Shown piece by piece: positions 53,909 through 64,000 of a stretch of 64,000 nucleotides of DNA (the first letter of the stretch is position 1; each line of letters opens with the position of its first letter). A program made the translations under genes and the position numbers. The stretch lies in NCBI RefSeq assembly GCF_019097595.1, contig NC_080732.1, forward strand, positions 1,367,354-1,431,353. The letters run 5' to 3'. This DNA is from Hemibagrus wyckioides (taxonomy: Eukaryota > Chordata > Actinopteri > Siluriformes > Bagridae). The notes beneath the pieces are model-generated. The model had not been told where the DNA came from. It saw only the letters and a program-made list of their open reading frames with translations, and made no database searches.

Positions 53909-56275
53909 GCAGAACTGTGTCTATAAAACCTTATAGAACTGTCTATAGAAACTTATAGAAATGTGTCTATAGAACCAAACAGAACTGTATCTATGGAAGC
54001 AGGTTTTACTGTGTCTATAGAAACTTATAGAACTTTGTTTGAGGAACCATCTACAACTGTGTCTATGGAATTTTATAGAACTGTATCTCTAAAACCTTAC
54101 AGAACTGTATCTTTGGAACCAGACAAAACTGTGTCTATGGAACCAGGTATAACTGTGTCTATAGAAACTTTATAGAACTGTGTCTACAGAACTTTATAGA
54201 ACTGTGTCTATAGAAACGTATCAAACTGTGTCTATAGATCCTTAGAGAACCGTGTTTGAAAAACCAGCTGGAACTGTGCCTATGCAACTTTATAGAACTG
54301 TGTCTATAGAACCTTAAAGAACTGTGTCTATAGAATATTATAGAACTATGTCTATAGAAACTTATAGAACTGTGTCTATAGAAACTTATAGAACCTTGTC
54401 TATGGAACTTTATAGAACTGTGTCTATAGAAACTTATAGAACCTTGTCTATGGAACTTTATAGAACTGTGTCTATAGAACCTTATAGAACTGTGTCTATA
54501 GAATATTATAGAACTATGTCTATAGAAACTTATAGAACTGTGTCTATAGAAACTTATAGAACCTTGTCTATGGAACTTTATAGAACTGTGTCTATAGAAC
54601 CTTAAAGAACTGTGTCTATAGAATATTATAGAACTATGTCTATAGAAACTTATAGAACTGTGTCTATAGAAACTTATAGAACCTTGTCTATGGAACTTTA
54701 TAGAACTGTGTCTATAGAACCTTAAAGAACTGTGTCTATAGAATATTATAGAACTATGTCTATAGAAACTTATAGAACTGTGTCTATAGAAACTTATAGA
54801 ACCTTGTCTATGGAACTTTATAGAACTGTGTCTATAGAACCTTATAGAACTGTGTCAATAGAATTTTATAGAATTATGTCTATAGAACCTTATAGAACTG
54901 TGTCTATAGAACCTTATAGAACTGTGTATATAGAAGCTTATAGAACTGTGTCAATAGAATTTTATAGAACTATGTCTATAGAACCTTATAGAACTGTGTC
55001 TATAGAAACTTCTAGAACTTTGTCTATGGAACTTTATAGAACTGTGCCTATAGAATCTTATAGAACTATGTATATAGGACCTTATAGAACTGTGTCTATA
55101 GAATTTTATTGAACTGTGTATATGGAATTTTATAGAACTGTGTCTATAGAATTTTATAGAACTGTGTCTATAGAACTTTATAGAACTGTGTCTATAGAAA
55201 CTTCTAGAACCTTGTCTATGGAACTTTATAGAACTGTGTCTATAGAATTTTATTGAACTGTGTATATAGAACCTTATAGAACTGTGTCAATAGAATTTTA
55301 TAGAACTATGTCTATAGAACCTTATAGAACTGTGTCTATAGAAACTTCTAGAACTTTGTCTATGGAACTTTATAGAACTGTGCCTATAGAATCTTATAGA
55401 ACTATGTATATAGGACCTTATAGAACTGTGTCTATAGAATTTTATTGAACTGTGTATATGGAATTTTATAGAACTGTGTCTATAGAATTTTATAGAACTG
55501 TGTCTATAGAACTTTATAGAACTGTGTCTATAGAAACTTCTAGAACCTTGTCTATGGAACTTTATAGAACTGTGTCTATAGAATTTTATTGAACTGTGTA
55601 TATAGAATTTTATAGAACTGTGTCTATAGAATTTTATAGAACTATGTCTATAGAACCTTATAGAACTGTGTCTATAGAACTTTATAGAACTATGTCTATA
55701 GAACCTTATAGAACTGTGTCTATAGAAATGTCTAGAACCTTGTCTATGGAACTTTATAGAACTGTGTTTATAGAAGCTTATAGAGCTGTGTATATAGAAC
55801 CTTATAGAACTGTGTATATAGAAACTTCTAGAAACATGATTATGGAACTTTATAGAACTGTGTATATAGAACCTTATAGAACTGTGTCTATAGAAATGTC
55901 TAGAACCTTGTCTATGGAACTTTATAGAACTGTGTTTATAGAACCTTATAGAACTGAGTCTATAGAACCTTATAGAACTGTGTATATAGAATCTTATAGA
56001 ACTGTGTCTATAGAAACTTCTAGAAACGTGATTATGGAACTTTATAGAACTGTGTCTATAGAATTTTATAGAACTGTGTCTATAGAACTTTATAGAACTG
56101 TGTCTATAGAAACTTCTAGAACCTTGTCTATGGAACTTTATAGAACGGTGTCTATAGAATTTTATTGAACTGTGTATATAGAATTTTATAGAACTGTGTC
56201 TATAGAAACTTCTAGAAACGTGATTATGGAACTTTATAGAACTGTGTCTGTAGAACCGGGTATAACAGTGTCTGG
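53909..56275 (+). repeat. 24-bp minisatellite, block 2, with two levels of higher-order repeat
   Basis: About 98 units of the same 24-bp motif as block 1. A 120-bp (5-unit) block is repeated exactly at 54601-54720 and 54721-54840, with a close copy just before. A 336-bp (14-unit) block repeats between 54961 and about 55604, with diagnostic variants TGCCTATAGAATCTTATAGA and GTATATAGGACC 336 bp apart. The 387-codon minus-strand frame is a repeat artefact. Confidence 0.97.
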
Positions 56276-56585
56276 AGCCACACAGTGAGCTGTATTTGGA
56301 TTCTAAGTGCTCCACATTAGGACTCCTCTCCTCTGAACATTGTGGAACGGTGAATCTGAACAAATCGAGAGAAGAGAAACCTGGAGAGAAAAGACTCTCT
56401 CTGTCACATGACCTTCCACCCTGCTTCAGACACATCCCAGGATCCCACACGACAGCTCCTGGCCCCGTTCCTCTTCACTGTCTACACTGCAGACTTCATG
56501 TTCAGCTCAGCATCCTGTCACCTGCAGAAGTTCTCTGATCACAGACGATGATGACAGGGAGCACAGAGAACTGATCCAGGACTTT

Positions 56586-57200
56586 GTGGACTGGTGCCAA
56601 CAGAACTGCCTCCAGATAAATGTGGGAAAATTCAAAGAGTTGGTGGTGGATCTCCACAGGCACAAACACCCTTCTCTACCACCAGTGAACATTCAGGGAA
56701 AGGACATTGAGAGGATGGATTCTTATAAATACCTGGGTGTTCACCTGAACAACAAACTGGACTGGACAGATAACACGGATGCAATCTACAAGAAAGGACA
56801 GAGAGGACTCTTTCTGCTGAAGAGACTAAGGTCTTTTGGAATGCAGGGAGCACTAATGAAGACCTTTTCAGACTCTGCGGTGGACTCAGCCATCTTCTAT
56901 GGAGTGGTCTGCTGGTGCAGCAGCATCTCTTTTACAGACAGGAAGAGACTGGACAAGCAAATGAGGAAGGCCAGCTTAGTCCTGGGGATGCCCCTGGACA
57001 CAATACAAGAGGTGGGAGAAAGGAGGATGGTAGCTAAGCTATCATCCTTGCTGGAGAACGACTCTCACCCCACCTTTATGACAGAGATACATCTCTGAGC
57101 AGCTCCTTCAGTGACAGACTGTTACATCCTAAATGTCTAAAGGAGCGATACAGAAGGTCATTTCTCCCTACTGCTATTAGACTTTACAATCAGAGCTGCT
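56586..57200 (+). pseudogene. LINE reverse transcriptase C-terminal remnant
   Basis: An open stretch of 170 codons starts VDWCQQNCLQINVGKFKELV. It contains SYKYLGVHLNNKLDWTDNTD, LFLLKRLRSFGM and DKQMRKASLVLGMPLD, the thumb and C-terminal region of a CR1/L2-type reverse transcriptase. A shift near 57090 moves the frame; the rest (SDRLLHPKCLKERYRRSFLP) continues to about 57200. The upstream reverse transcriptase part is in another frame and partly deleted, so no active enzyme is encoded. Confidence 0.87.
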
Positions 57201-57252
57201 CCCCATGAACCGGAAAGCATCATGGAAATTTCCCCACTGTGGAATGAATAAA

Positions 57253-57357
57253 GTCTTATCTTATCTTATCTTATCTTATCTTATCTTATCTTATCTTATC
57301 TTATCTTATCTTATCTTATCTTATCTTATCTTATCTTATCTTATCTTATCTTATCTT
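57253..57357 (+). repeat. (TTATC)n tail of the LINE
   Basis: About 20-21 perfect pentanucleotide units, ending at TTCGC. Confidence 0.97.
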
Positions 57358-58786
57358 CGCTCCTGAAGGTCAAACAAGTACACAGAATGTACGAAGAAAC
57401 ATGAAGACCTTTTGATGGTGACCAGAAGCTCATGATTGGGAATGTTAGGGATTTAGAGTTGGTTCAAATCTTAAAAAAATGTTTTTTGTATAAAATAACT
57501 GCTTGTGTAGTTGTGATGAAATCCTGCTGACCTCAAGACTCTGACAGCACTAAAACCACACGTCCTGTAGAACTTGTTGTTGTTTTTTCGGGAGTTAGCC
57601 TTCATTAATAAACCTTTCACAATCCACACAAGTGGGGTTTTTTCATGCAGAAAGGTTCATTTCTGCATCTTGTAAAATTGTTAAACAAATCAGAACAAAC
57701 AGAATTTTTGCAACTTAATGAATACGACATCGCAGAGGACTGACGCCAGCGACGCTCGTTGGAAACTAAACAAATTTAAGCTTTTCTTTTTCCATGAAAT
57801 AACATCCAGAGGTTAGTCTGCTGCTTTGTGTGGCTCTTTTTTTTTTCATTCCTTTGGATTTGTTCCCCGGAATTTAATTTCCTTCAGCCTCCTTTAAGCC
57901 TCTGAGACACAATTACTGAGCCGCTTCATGTGGAATGGCTGTCAATACATCGTTGTTTTCTTTTATTATTTGTCTGGCTATGCAAAAAAAAAAAAAAAAA
58001 AACCTTTTTAAAAATGATGAGAAGTTACGATTGGGAAATCCAGCCATGAAGATCCTGCATCAAATTTCAATAAAAGGCTGATTCATCTGCTTACGACTCG
58101 TGTAAGAATTAATTTTGTAGAACAAAAGAGGTCAATATGGTGAATGAAGAGTTCCCGTGAGACGGCGCCGAGTTCGAGAGCTCGCCTAATTTACAAAAAG
58201 CTTCAGGTCAAAGGCGTTCCACAACATATCTGGATTAATGTTCCTTAAAGAACGTGAAAAATAACGTCCAAGCTGATTTACATTGAGCTTACAAGGATGA
58301 TGGGTTTTTTTTTTAATTCAAAGCATGACCTGCTGCACTCCTGTACAAACTCTGGCCCTGGTTTATTAAAGATTTATGACTTTTAAAAACTGAAACACTG
58401 AAAACAGCTGGCAAAAATATCTGTGCTGACTTGCTAACAGGGTTTCTGGAATCTTCTGGGGAAAAAACCCCACAGTTTTTGTGTCTTTATCCTTAATGAA
58501 TATGAAATTTGTCGTGTTTCTATCTGAGAGATGCAAAATGGAGGGCAGAGTCTTATTTCCAGTAAATAAGTCTCAATAACAAGCACATTTTTATAAAATC
58601 GTGGATAATATTATAGGCTTTAGGAGTTTTATATCAGTATTCGCTACAAGAATGTAAAAAGGTTTTCATTTCTCATTGTTTATCATCATAATACACATTT
58701 TAGGTCTTTATTTTATGCTTATATTTTATTTAAATACCTTTTCTGAACAGCCTTTAAAGTCTTTCTTAGTTAGATTTGAAGTTAAA

Positions 58787-58930
58787 ACTTATTCAGGTGA
58801 AAGTGGTGTTCCTCAGGGCTCGATTTTAGGGCCACTGTAACGTTTACAAAAAATCTACAATCTTAATCTGGTTAAAGCTTCACCCACTTTCTCCATGCTC
58901 TTGGATTATTTACAGATGGATTTACTTGAA
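58787..58930 (+). pseudogene. LINE reverse transcriptase fragment, copy 1
   Basis: AGTGGTGTTCCTCAGGGCTC continues to TTTTAGGGCCACTG and encodes SGVPQGSILGPL, the motif before the catalytic box of LINE reverse transcriptases. A stop follows at once. The downstream ATCTACAATCTTAATCTGGT and AAGCTTCACCCACTTTCTCC are shared with 60266-60372. Confidence 0.6.
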
Positions 58931-59094
58931 AAATATCAATAGAATGAAATCTGTTGAAATGAAAAAAAAATCTTTATTTTAAGTTTATATTGTATTTAAA
59001 AAAAATTTCTGAAGTCTTTCATCCATCTATGTATCTATACAGAGATGTATCTATGTATCTATAAGAGAATGGATGGAGACAAAAAAATCTGGTG

Positions 59095-59460
59095 ATTCCA
59101 GAAGAAAACCTGGACCAGTCCTCAATAGACATGGGACTAGGGGCGGAGCTTCACCTTCCAACAGTACAACAAACCAAACATACTGAAGCCAGAGCTACAG
59201 TGCAGTAATTCCTAACCAGTCGAAGCTCAGACCTTAATCTGGTTTAAAATCTGTGACAAGATATAAAAATTGCCGCTGGCTAATAACAGACGTCCAGACA
59301 GACAGATTTTGGGCAATTTTGCCAAGAAAAAATGGGCAAAGATATCACAATCCAGATGTGCAAAGCTGATAGAGACACATTCCAGATGAATTCTACTCTA
59401 TAGTTCTACAAATGAATGACTCTAAGGGAGTAAATACCTACGCAACCAAAAATACGTCAG
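59095..59460 (+). pseudogene. Degraded Tc1-like transposase 3' part
   Basis: CACCTTCCAACAGTACAACA recalls the FQQDN..KHT catalytic region. Further on, ATGGGCAAAGATATCACAAT and CAGATGTGCAAAGCTGATAG match the usual end of a Tc1 subfamily, followed by AAGGGAGTAAATACCTACGC near the terminus. Many stops are present. The terminal repeats were not resolved. Confidence 0.6.
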
Positions 59461-59681
59461 CATTCTTATCTCTTGTCAGAGCTCCACCATTTATTAGAAT
59501 AAACAACAACAAAACTTTCACATAGCTCACCTTGCTGTTTCTAACTCTGCCCCATCGCCTGATGGACAGCTAAGATCCTCCTGCTCTTCAGGCAGATTAT
59601 AAAACTTTCCTAACATCGTTTCTCTCAGCTCTCTCAGGAACAATAAAGAGCCATTTAATGTTGAAAAAAAGGAAGCATTTA

Positions 59682-59873
<192 letters not shown>

Positions 59874-60265
59874 TCACTTCCACATCTCCTCCTTGTCACC
59901 CTAATAGACGCTGGATTCATGAGATTGATTAAAATTGATTCAGAAAATTCTATTTACTCCAGAAATCCATAGAAAAAAATCACAACGATAAAACCCACAG
60001 CTCAGGCATTAAACATGTAAATGCTACCGAAAGACATCAATAAGTCATAAATAAGAGAATATCTGCAGAATAAAAAGGTTGAGGGATTTTTTTTCCAGCC
60101 ATAAACCTTGACTCTGAAGAGCAGGAACGCTTCGATCGTACCGAATAACCACAAGGAAGGAAAAGTAACAAGACTAAAAAATTTTTTTTAAAATTTGTAA
60201 GCTAATAAAATGAGTTCTGTTTATTAGCATCACAATAGCATTACAATAATTTATAAATTGTAATT

Positions 60266-60372
60266 GCTCAGTTTTAGGGCCACTGTAACGTTAAAAATAT
60301 CTACAATCCTCCTCTGGTTAAAGCTTCATCCACTTTCTTCTTTCTCTGGGATAATTCACGTATGAATTTATT
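60266..60372 (+). pseudogene. LINE reverse transcriptase fragment, copy 2
   Basis: GCTCAGTTTTAGGGCCACTG, ATCTACAATCCTCCTCTGGT and TAAAGCTTCATCCACTTTCT correspond to 58817-58900. The shared stop and shared non-coding continuation suggest that both copies come from one already-broken source. Confidence 0.5.
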
Positions 60373-63300
60373 AAAAATATCAATCAAATAAATTCTGTTG
60401 ACTGGCCTTGAAGAAAATTTATTATTTTATTTTCTGGCATATTTTCATCAATAGCTCTTTCATCTGAAGCTCATTAACTAGATCTAAGTTTATACTATAC
60501 AATTATTTTATAATAAATAAAAAAATAAACGGATTCATTTATTGTGTAAACCGTGTTGTTGTTTTCTTACAGATATTTCCTCAAGTCAGAGGTCTAGATC
60601 AATAAACAGACAGAAAACAAATTAAAATATTTCTGGAGCTGAATTTAGGAATTATTTAATTGAACATTTAACATATATAAATATTTTATTATTTTTTTTA
60701 AATGTATATTTCTTGTCTGTCATGTTACAATAACCTTTAAAATGAATATTCTCCTGTTAAAAGCCATTTTTCCTGGAATTTATTGAGGATTTTTAATATA
60801 AATCAATGCAAATGAAATGGTTAGATTTATTTAAAATAATTAACATCTACACATGACATAGTCTTCGCTCGGAGACAATTGAAAGTATTAAAATATTAAC
60901 GAATTGAATTGCTTTCACGATTACAAAGAGCCAAAAATCTGTATTTTATGTTTAATATTAATGTTACAATGCTCGTGAGAGGTGGGTTCCCTCATAAAAC
61001 TCGTCTCTCCATCAGAAAGCAATACATCTGATGAATCTTTTATCAGGTAGAGATAAATATCTGATGGTTTCTGAGGGAAGCAGGAGTTAAACGCAGAACA
61101 GCCCGAGTCTTAAAGCCCATATGGTCAGATTCTCCGGGGCAGATAAAGATCGGCCGGCTCTTAAAGTCGAGGATCTGACGCTCTCGAGTCAGCGCCGATC
61201 ACGCCGGATGAAAACGATCTGAGGAAGATAAGCTCTGTGGTTTCTTGGTTAATTAAAGCTAGCATGGATGGAGCAAGGCTCGGAAATTGAATGCCAATCA
61301 CGATCATGCTAACACGGCGTGTGTACACCGGGAGGGTGGGGTGCAGCTGCCGAGGGTTTAACAAGCGCTGCTGGGGTAAATGCTATAAAAGAAAAGTCCA
61401 ATGACACACTAACAGGGCAGAACCGGGACAGCTGGAGAACCGGGACAGTGTGGAGGTTTCTGTCCTGTTTACAGAAGAAAATGTACAGACGCAGCAACGC
61501 AGATACAACATTAGCAGAACATACAATAACACACACACACACACACACTAGCTCTGGTGTTTGTGTATTATGTATATATTGCAGATGTTAATCAGGGTTC
61601 TTCACTCATGATCAGCTTGTGTGTGTGCAGCCATTTACGCGAGGTGTGTATCAGAGCTGTCTGTATACCACATCAGCCATTAACACACACACACGTTTCT
61701 TAAACCACACACTTACTGCAGACTTTATTACATTTACTGCCACCAGGCCATCTCCTTGTGTGTGTGTGTGTGTGTATGTCACTGCCCATAAAGTCCAGAG
61801 ATGAAGCTAATTCACCCTGCACTCATCAATATTTCCAGTAAATAAGCCTCTCTCAGTAAATAAAGACACGCGTTAATTAAATCTGAATAAAATCTGAAAC
61901 AAGAGTGTGTTTTTCAAATCCAGTCCAAGGTCAGATTAATGGACAAAGAGAGGACACGTGGATCTCCAGGTCTTAAGAGACCAGTGCTAGGGTGATGGAG
62001 ATAGAAACTGAAGAGGTGTGTGTGTTTGTGTGTGTGTGTGTGTGTAGTGTGGCAGAACCCTCAGGCCAGAAACTGCCCCACTGCCAGTTCACATCCTTTT
62101 CCTCTTGTCTTCCTTGTCCTCGATTCTCAAAAGCAGAGGAAACCAGATTTTCACTTCTTCTTATAAAAATTGGCAAAAAAAACCTGACAAAACTCTAAGG
62201 TTCTCTGAGTCTGAGTGTTCTCACGTGGAACCTTGAACAATGTCCAACTTTTATACTCTGATCACAGAAACGTGTCAAAAACGTTACTTTCAGCCAATAA
62301 CATTAATTCGGCCACAATTTGTGCCACATTTTATTATTTTTCCACAATTTTGTGAGTCTTGAACCTGATCGCTCTTTCTTCCTGTAGTTTGTTAACCAGT
62401 ATTAGCCGGCTAGTTTTGCTAACATCGCTAGTCAGGAAAATACAACCAAACACTGTGTTTTTTTTTTTTGTATCATCTGGAGAAATTTGTATTTATTTAT
62501 ATGTATTTATCTTATTACACTAGTTATAAACGTATTTATCTTATTACACTAGTTATAAACCTCATTCTCGATCTCTCAGTTTAAATTGGAAACGTTTCAA
62601 AAAGCTTCCTCCTGAACCTAAAACAATCCGATTCCTAACGTCGGTCATCTTCACTTCACATCGGCACGTGACACAGACATGATCCTGAAACTCCAGCCCA
62701 AAAGAAAATAAATCTGTTAGTAAAAGGAGAACACTATGTTTCTTTTCTTTTTCTTTGTTCTTTTCTTCTACAGACTCCATAATGCTCTTTAAATCACTAA
62801 CAATAAGAAAATTGCAGCAAATTACACCCTGCGTCTGGACCTGAATGAGGAAATGAAATAAACGAGAGGAAAGCAGGATGCAGCTGCAGGTACGAGAGTC
62901 TGCCCTCTCTACAATATCGGAGTAATTAGCTGAGTAAACAGAAATCAGCGTTCAGGTGACAAGGCTATAAAAACTGTAAAAACACACGCACACAAACACA
63001 CGTCTCCAACCGACCCGCAATTACAGCAGCGTTAATCCTACAGCTAAACATCCAGTCCGGCGGTAAACGTGACCACGGCATAGCCTCGCGATCTGCTTTC
63101 ATTTAATACGCCGGTAATTATCACAGATTAGAGCAGATTCTGACTTTCAGATCAGACTTTTCTGCTGTTGTTGTTTCTGAAACGCACTTCCTCCACCGCG
63201 ACGGTGTTTTACCGACCACGCTTCCCTAATTAAATCATACAACGGTAAAACTGCGGCACGTTTATTAGCCTGCGATCTTGAATTAACCTCGAATCACCTT

Positions 63301-64000
63301 CGTGTTTAATTACGGTGGATAGTGTCACCATTACACTGTCCTAACGCTCGTGTGTAATTTAATTAATCCAGCTGTTGTGAGGAATTAAGCAGATACGTGC
63401 GCGGGTTAAAGAACGTCTTAACGAGCGATGAGAGGAAGATACGGTGGCTGAGAAGGACAAAGTAGGTATAGTGTGTGAATGGAATTCTTCCCTCTGATTG
63501 GACGAGACATGGGTCACTCAGGATCTACAGGAAGTCCAGCAGTATCTGCAGCAGTAGAAAGTGGATTGGTGTGTGTATGAACACAGCTCTGCTCTTATAG
63601 CGCTCCTTACATCCTTTAATCTGGAATAGTTTGGTCTTCCGGAACATTCCTGGTGTGTTTTTAGAGATCGCAAACTAATCTTTACTCCATGATACACTAT
63701 CAGTATATCCAACATCACACTGACCATATCAACGTCCTTCCTCACAGTAGAGCTGAATGAACTCCATGTTCTTATAAAGATAAATATATATGTTTTTTAT
63801 TTTCTTTAAATGATTGAAGAAAGATCGGAAGAAATAATGGTTTAAAGTGAAGGCAGAACTCCACACATGTACAGGAAATAAATTTAGATACACAATTTCC
63901 TACTTCCTGTATATCCTGAGTGACAGATGTCTCGTCCAATCAGAGGGAAGAATTCCATTCACACACTATACTGAATTTTTCCGCTCAGTCCAAATCGTCC

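Larger units (their letters stand above)
56285..57357 (+). mobile_element. 5'-truncated LINE (CR1/L2-like) with pentanucleotide tail
   Basis: It contains the last part of a reverse transcriptase gene, a 3' untranslated end (GGAAATTTCCCCACTGTGGA, ATGAATAAAG) and a (TTATC)n tail of about 20 units from 57253. Upstream, CCGTTCCTCTTCACTGTCTA corresponds to the APFLFTVYTADF region that precedes the catalytic Asp-Asp box; that box itself is lost in a deletion. Many LINEs of this clade end in short tandem repeats. Confidence 0.85.

Noticed and set aside
53909..56275. CRISPR-like array (regular repeats with spacers)
   Set aside because: The repeats are contiguous with no unique spacers, and the genome is vertebrate.
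55287..56450. 387-codon minus-strand frame with FYRHSSIKFYRHS repeats
   Set aside because: It is a translation of the 24-bp minisatellite. The opposite strand is equally open, and the unit length is divisible by three.

Overview
The window is vertebrate nuclear DNA, most likely from a teleost fish. The grounds are large introns with canonical GT-AG splice sites, Tc1-like transposons, tRNA-derived SINEs of a kind common in fish, a fish-type LINE 3' end, and very dense micro- and minisatellites. An otophysan such as a catfish would fit the SINE types, but the sequence alone does not prove the order.

One host gene is recognisable, on the minus strand. It covers about 3.2-59.8 kb and continues beyond both window edges. 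Nine exons encode 494 codons (1,483 nt) of an unbroken armadillo (ARM) domain. Every junction keeps frame and all visible splice dinucleotides are canonical. From remembered family sequences, the protein matches delta-catenin (CTNND2, p120-catenin family) better than ARVCF, PKP4 or CTNND1. Hallmarks are the start of the first ARM repeat ([13 protein letters not shown]), the loop [10 protein letters not shown], and the C-terminal ARM end [12 protein letters not shown]. Fish carry two co-orthologues (ctnnd2a, ctnnd2b) and the window cannot decide between them. The N-terminal exons (coiled coil, Pro/Ser-rich region) lie beyond 64,000. The C-terminal tail exons lie left of position 1. No promoter, polyadenylation site, tRNA, rRNA or second host gene is seen.

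Layout in transcript order (right to left): the upstream intron ends at 59,821. Exon 1 is 59,688-59,820. A 10.9 kb intron holds a degraded Tc1, a LINE 3' end, a hAT-like remnant and a 24-bp minisatellite in two blocks. Exon 2 is 48,537-48,750. A 9.8 kb intron holds a duplicated repeat with a nested SINE, a pogo/Tigger-like MITE and purine tracts. Exon 3 is 38,595-38,778. A 14.4 kb intron holds a fold-back Tc1 derivative, a 30-bp minisatellite, an apparently intact Tc1 transposon and an 18-bp-type minisatellite. Exons 4 and 5 are at 24.1 and 22.5 kb. A 6.4 kb intron follows with SINEs and a minisatellite. Exons 6 and 7 are at 15.9 and 14.5 kb. A 10.2 kb intron holds three large TGGA arrays. Exons 8 and 9 are at 4.1 and 3.2 kb.

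The only complete protein-coding unit is the 343-residue Tc1 transposase at 28,819-29,850. It has an intact DD34E triad and perfect 29-bp terminal repeats. The most unusual host-gene feature is that several splice sites are built from, or touch, short tandem repeats. No undescribed multi-gene system was found. The novelty here lies in repeat architecture and splice-site composition.
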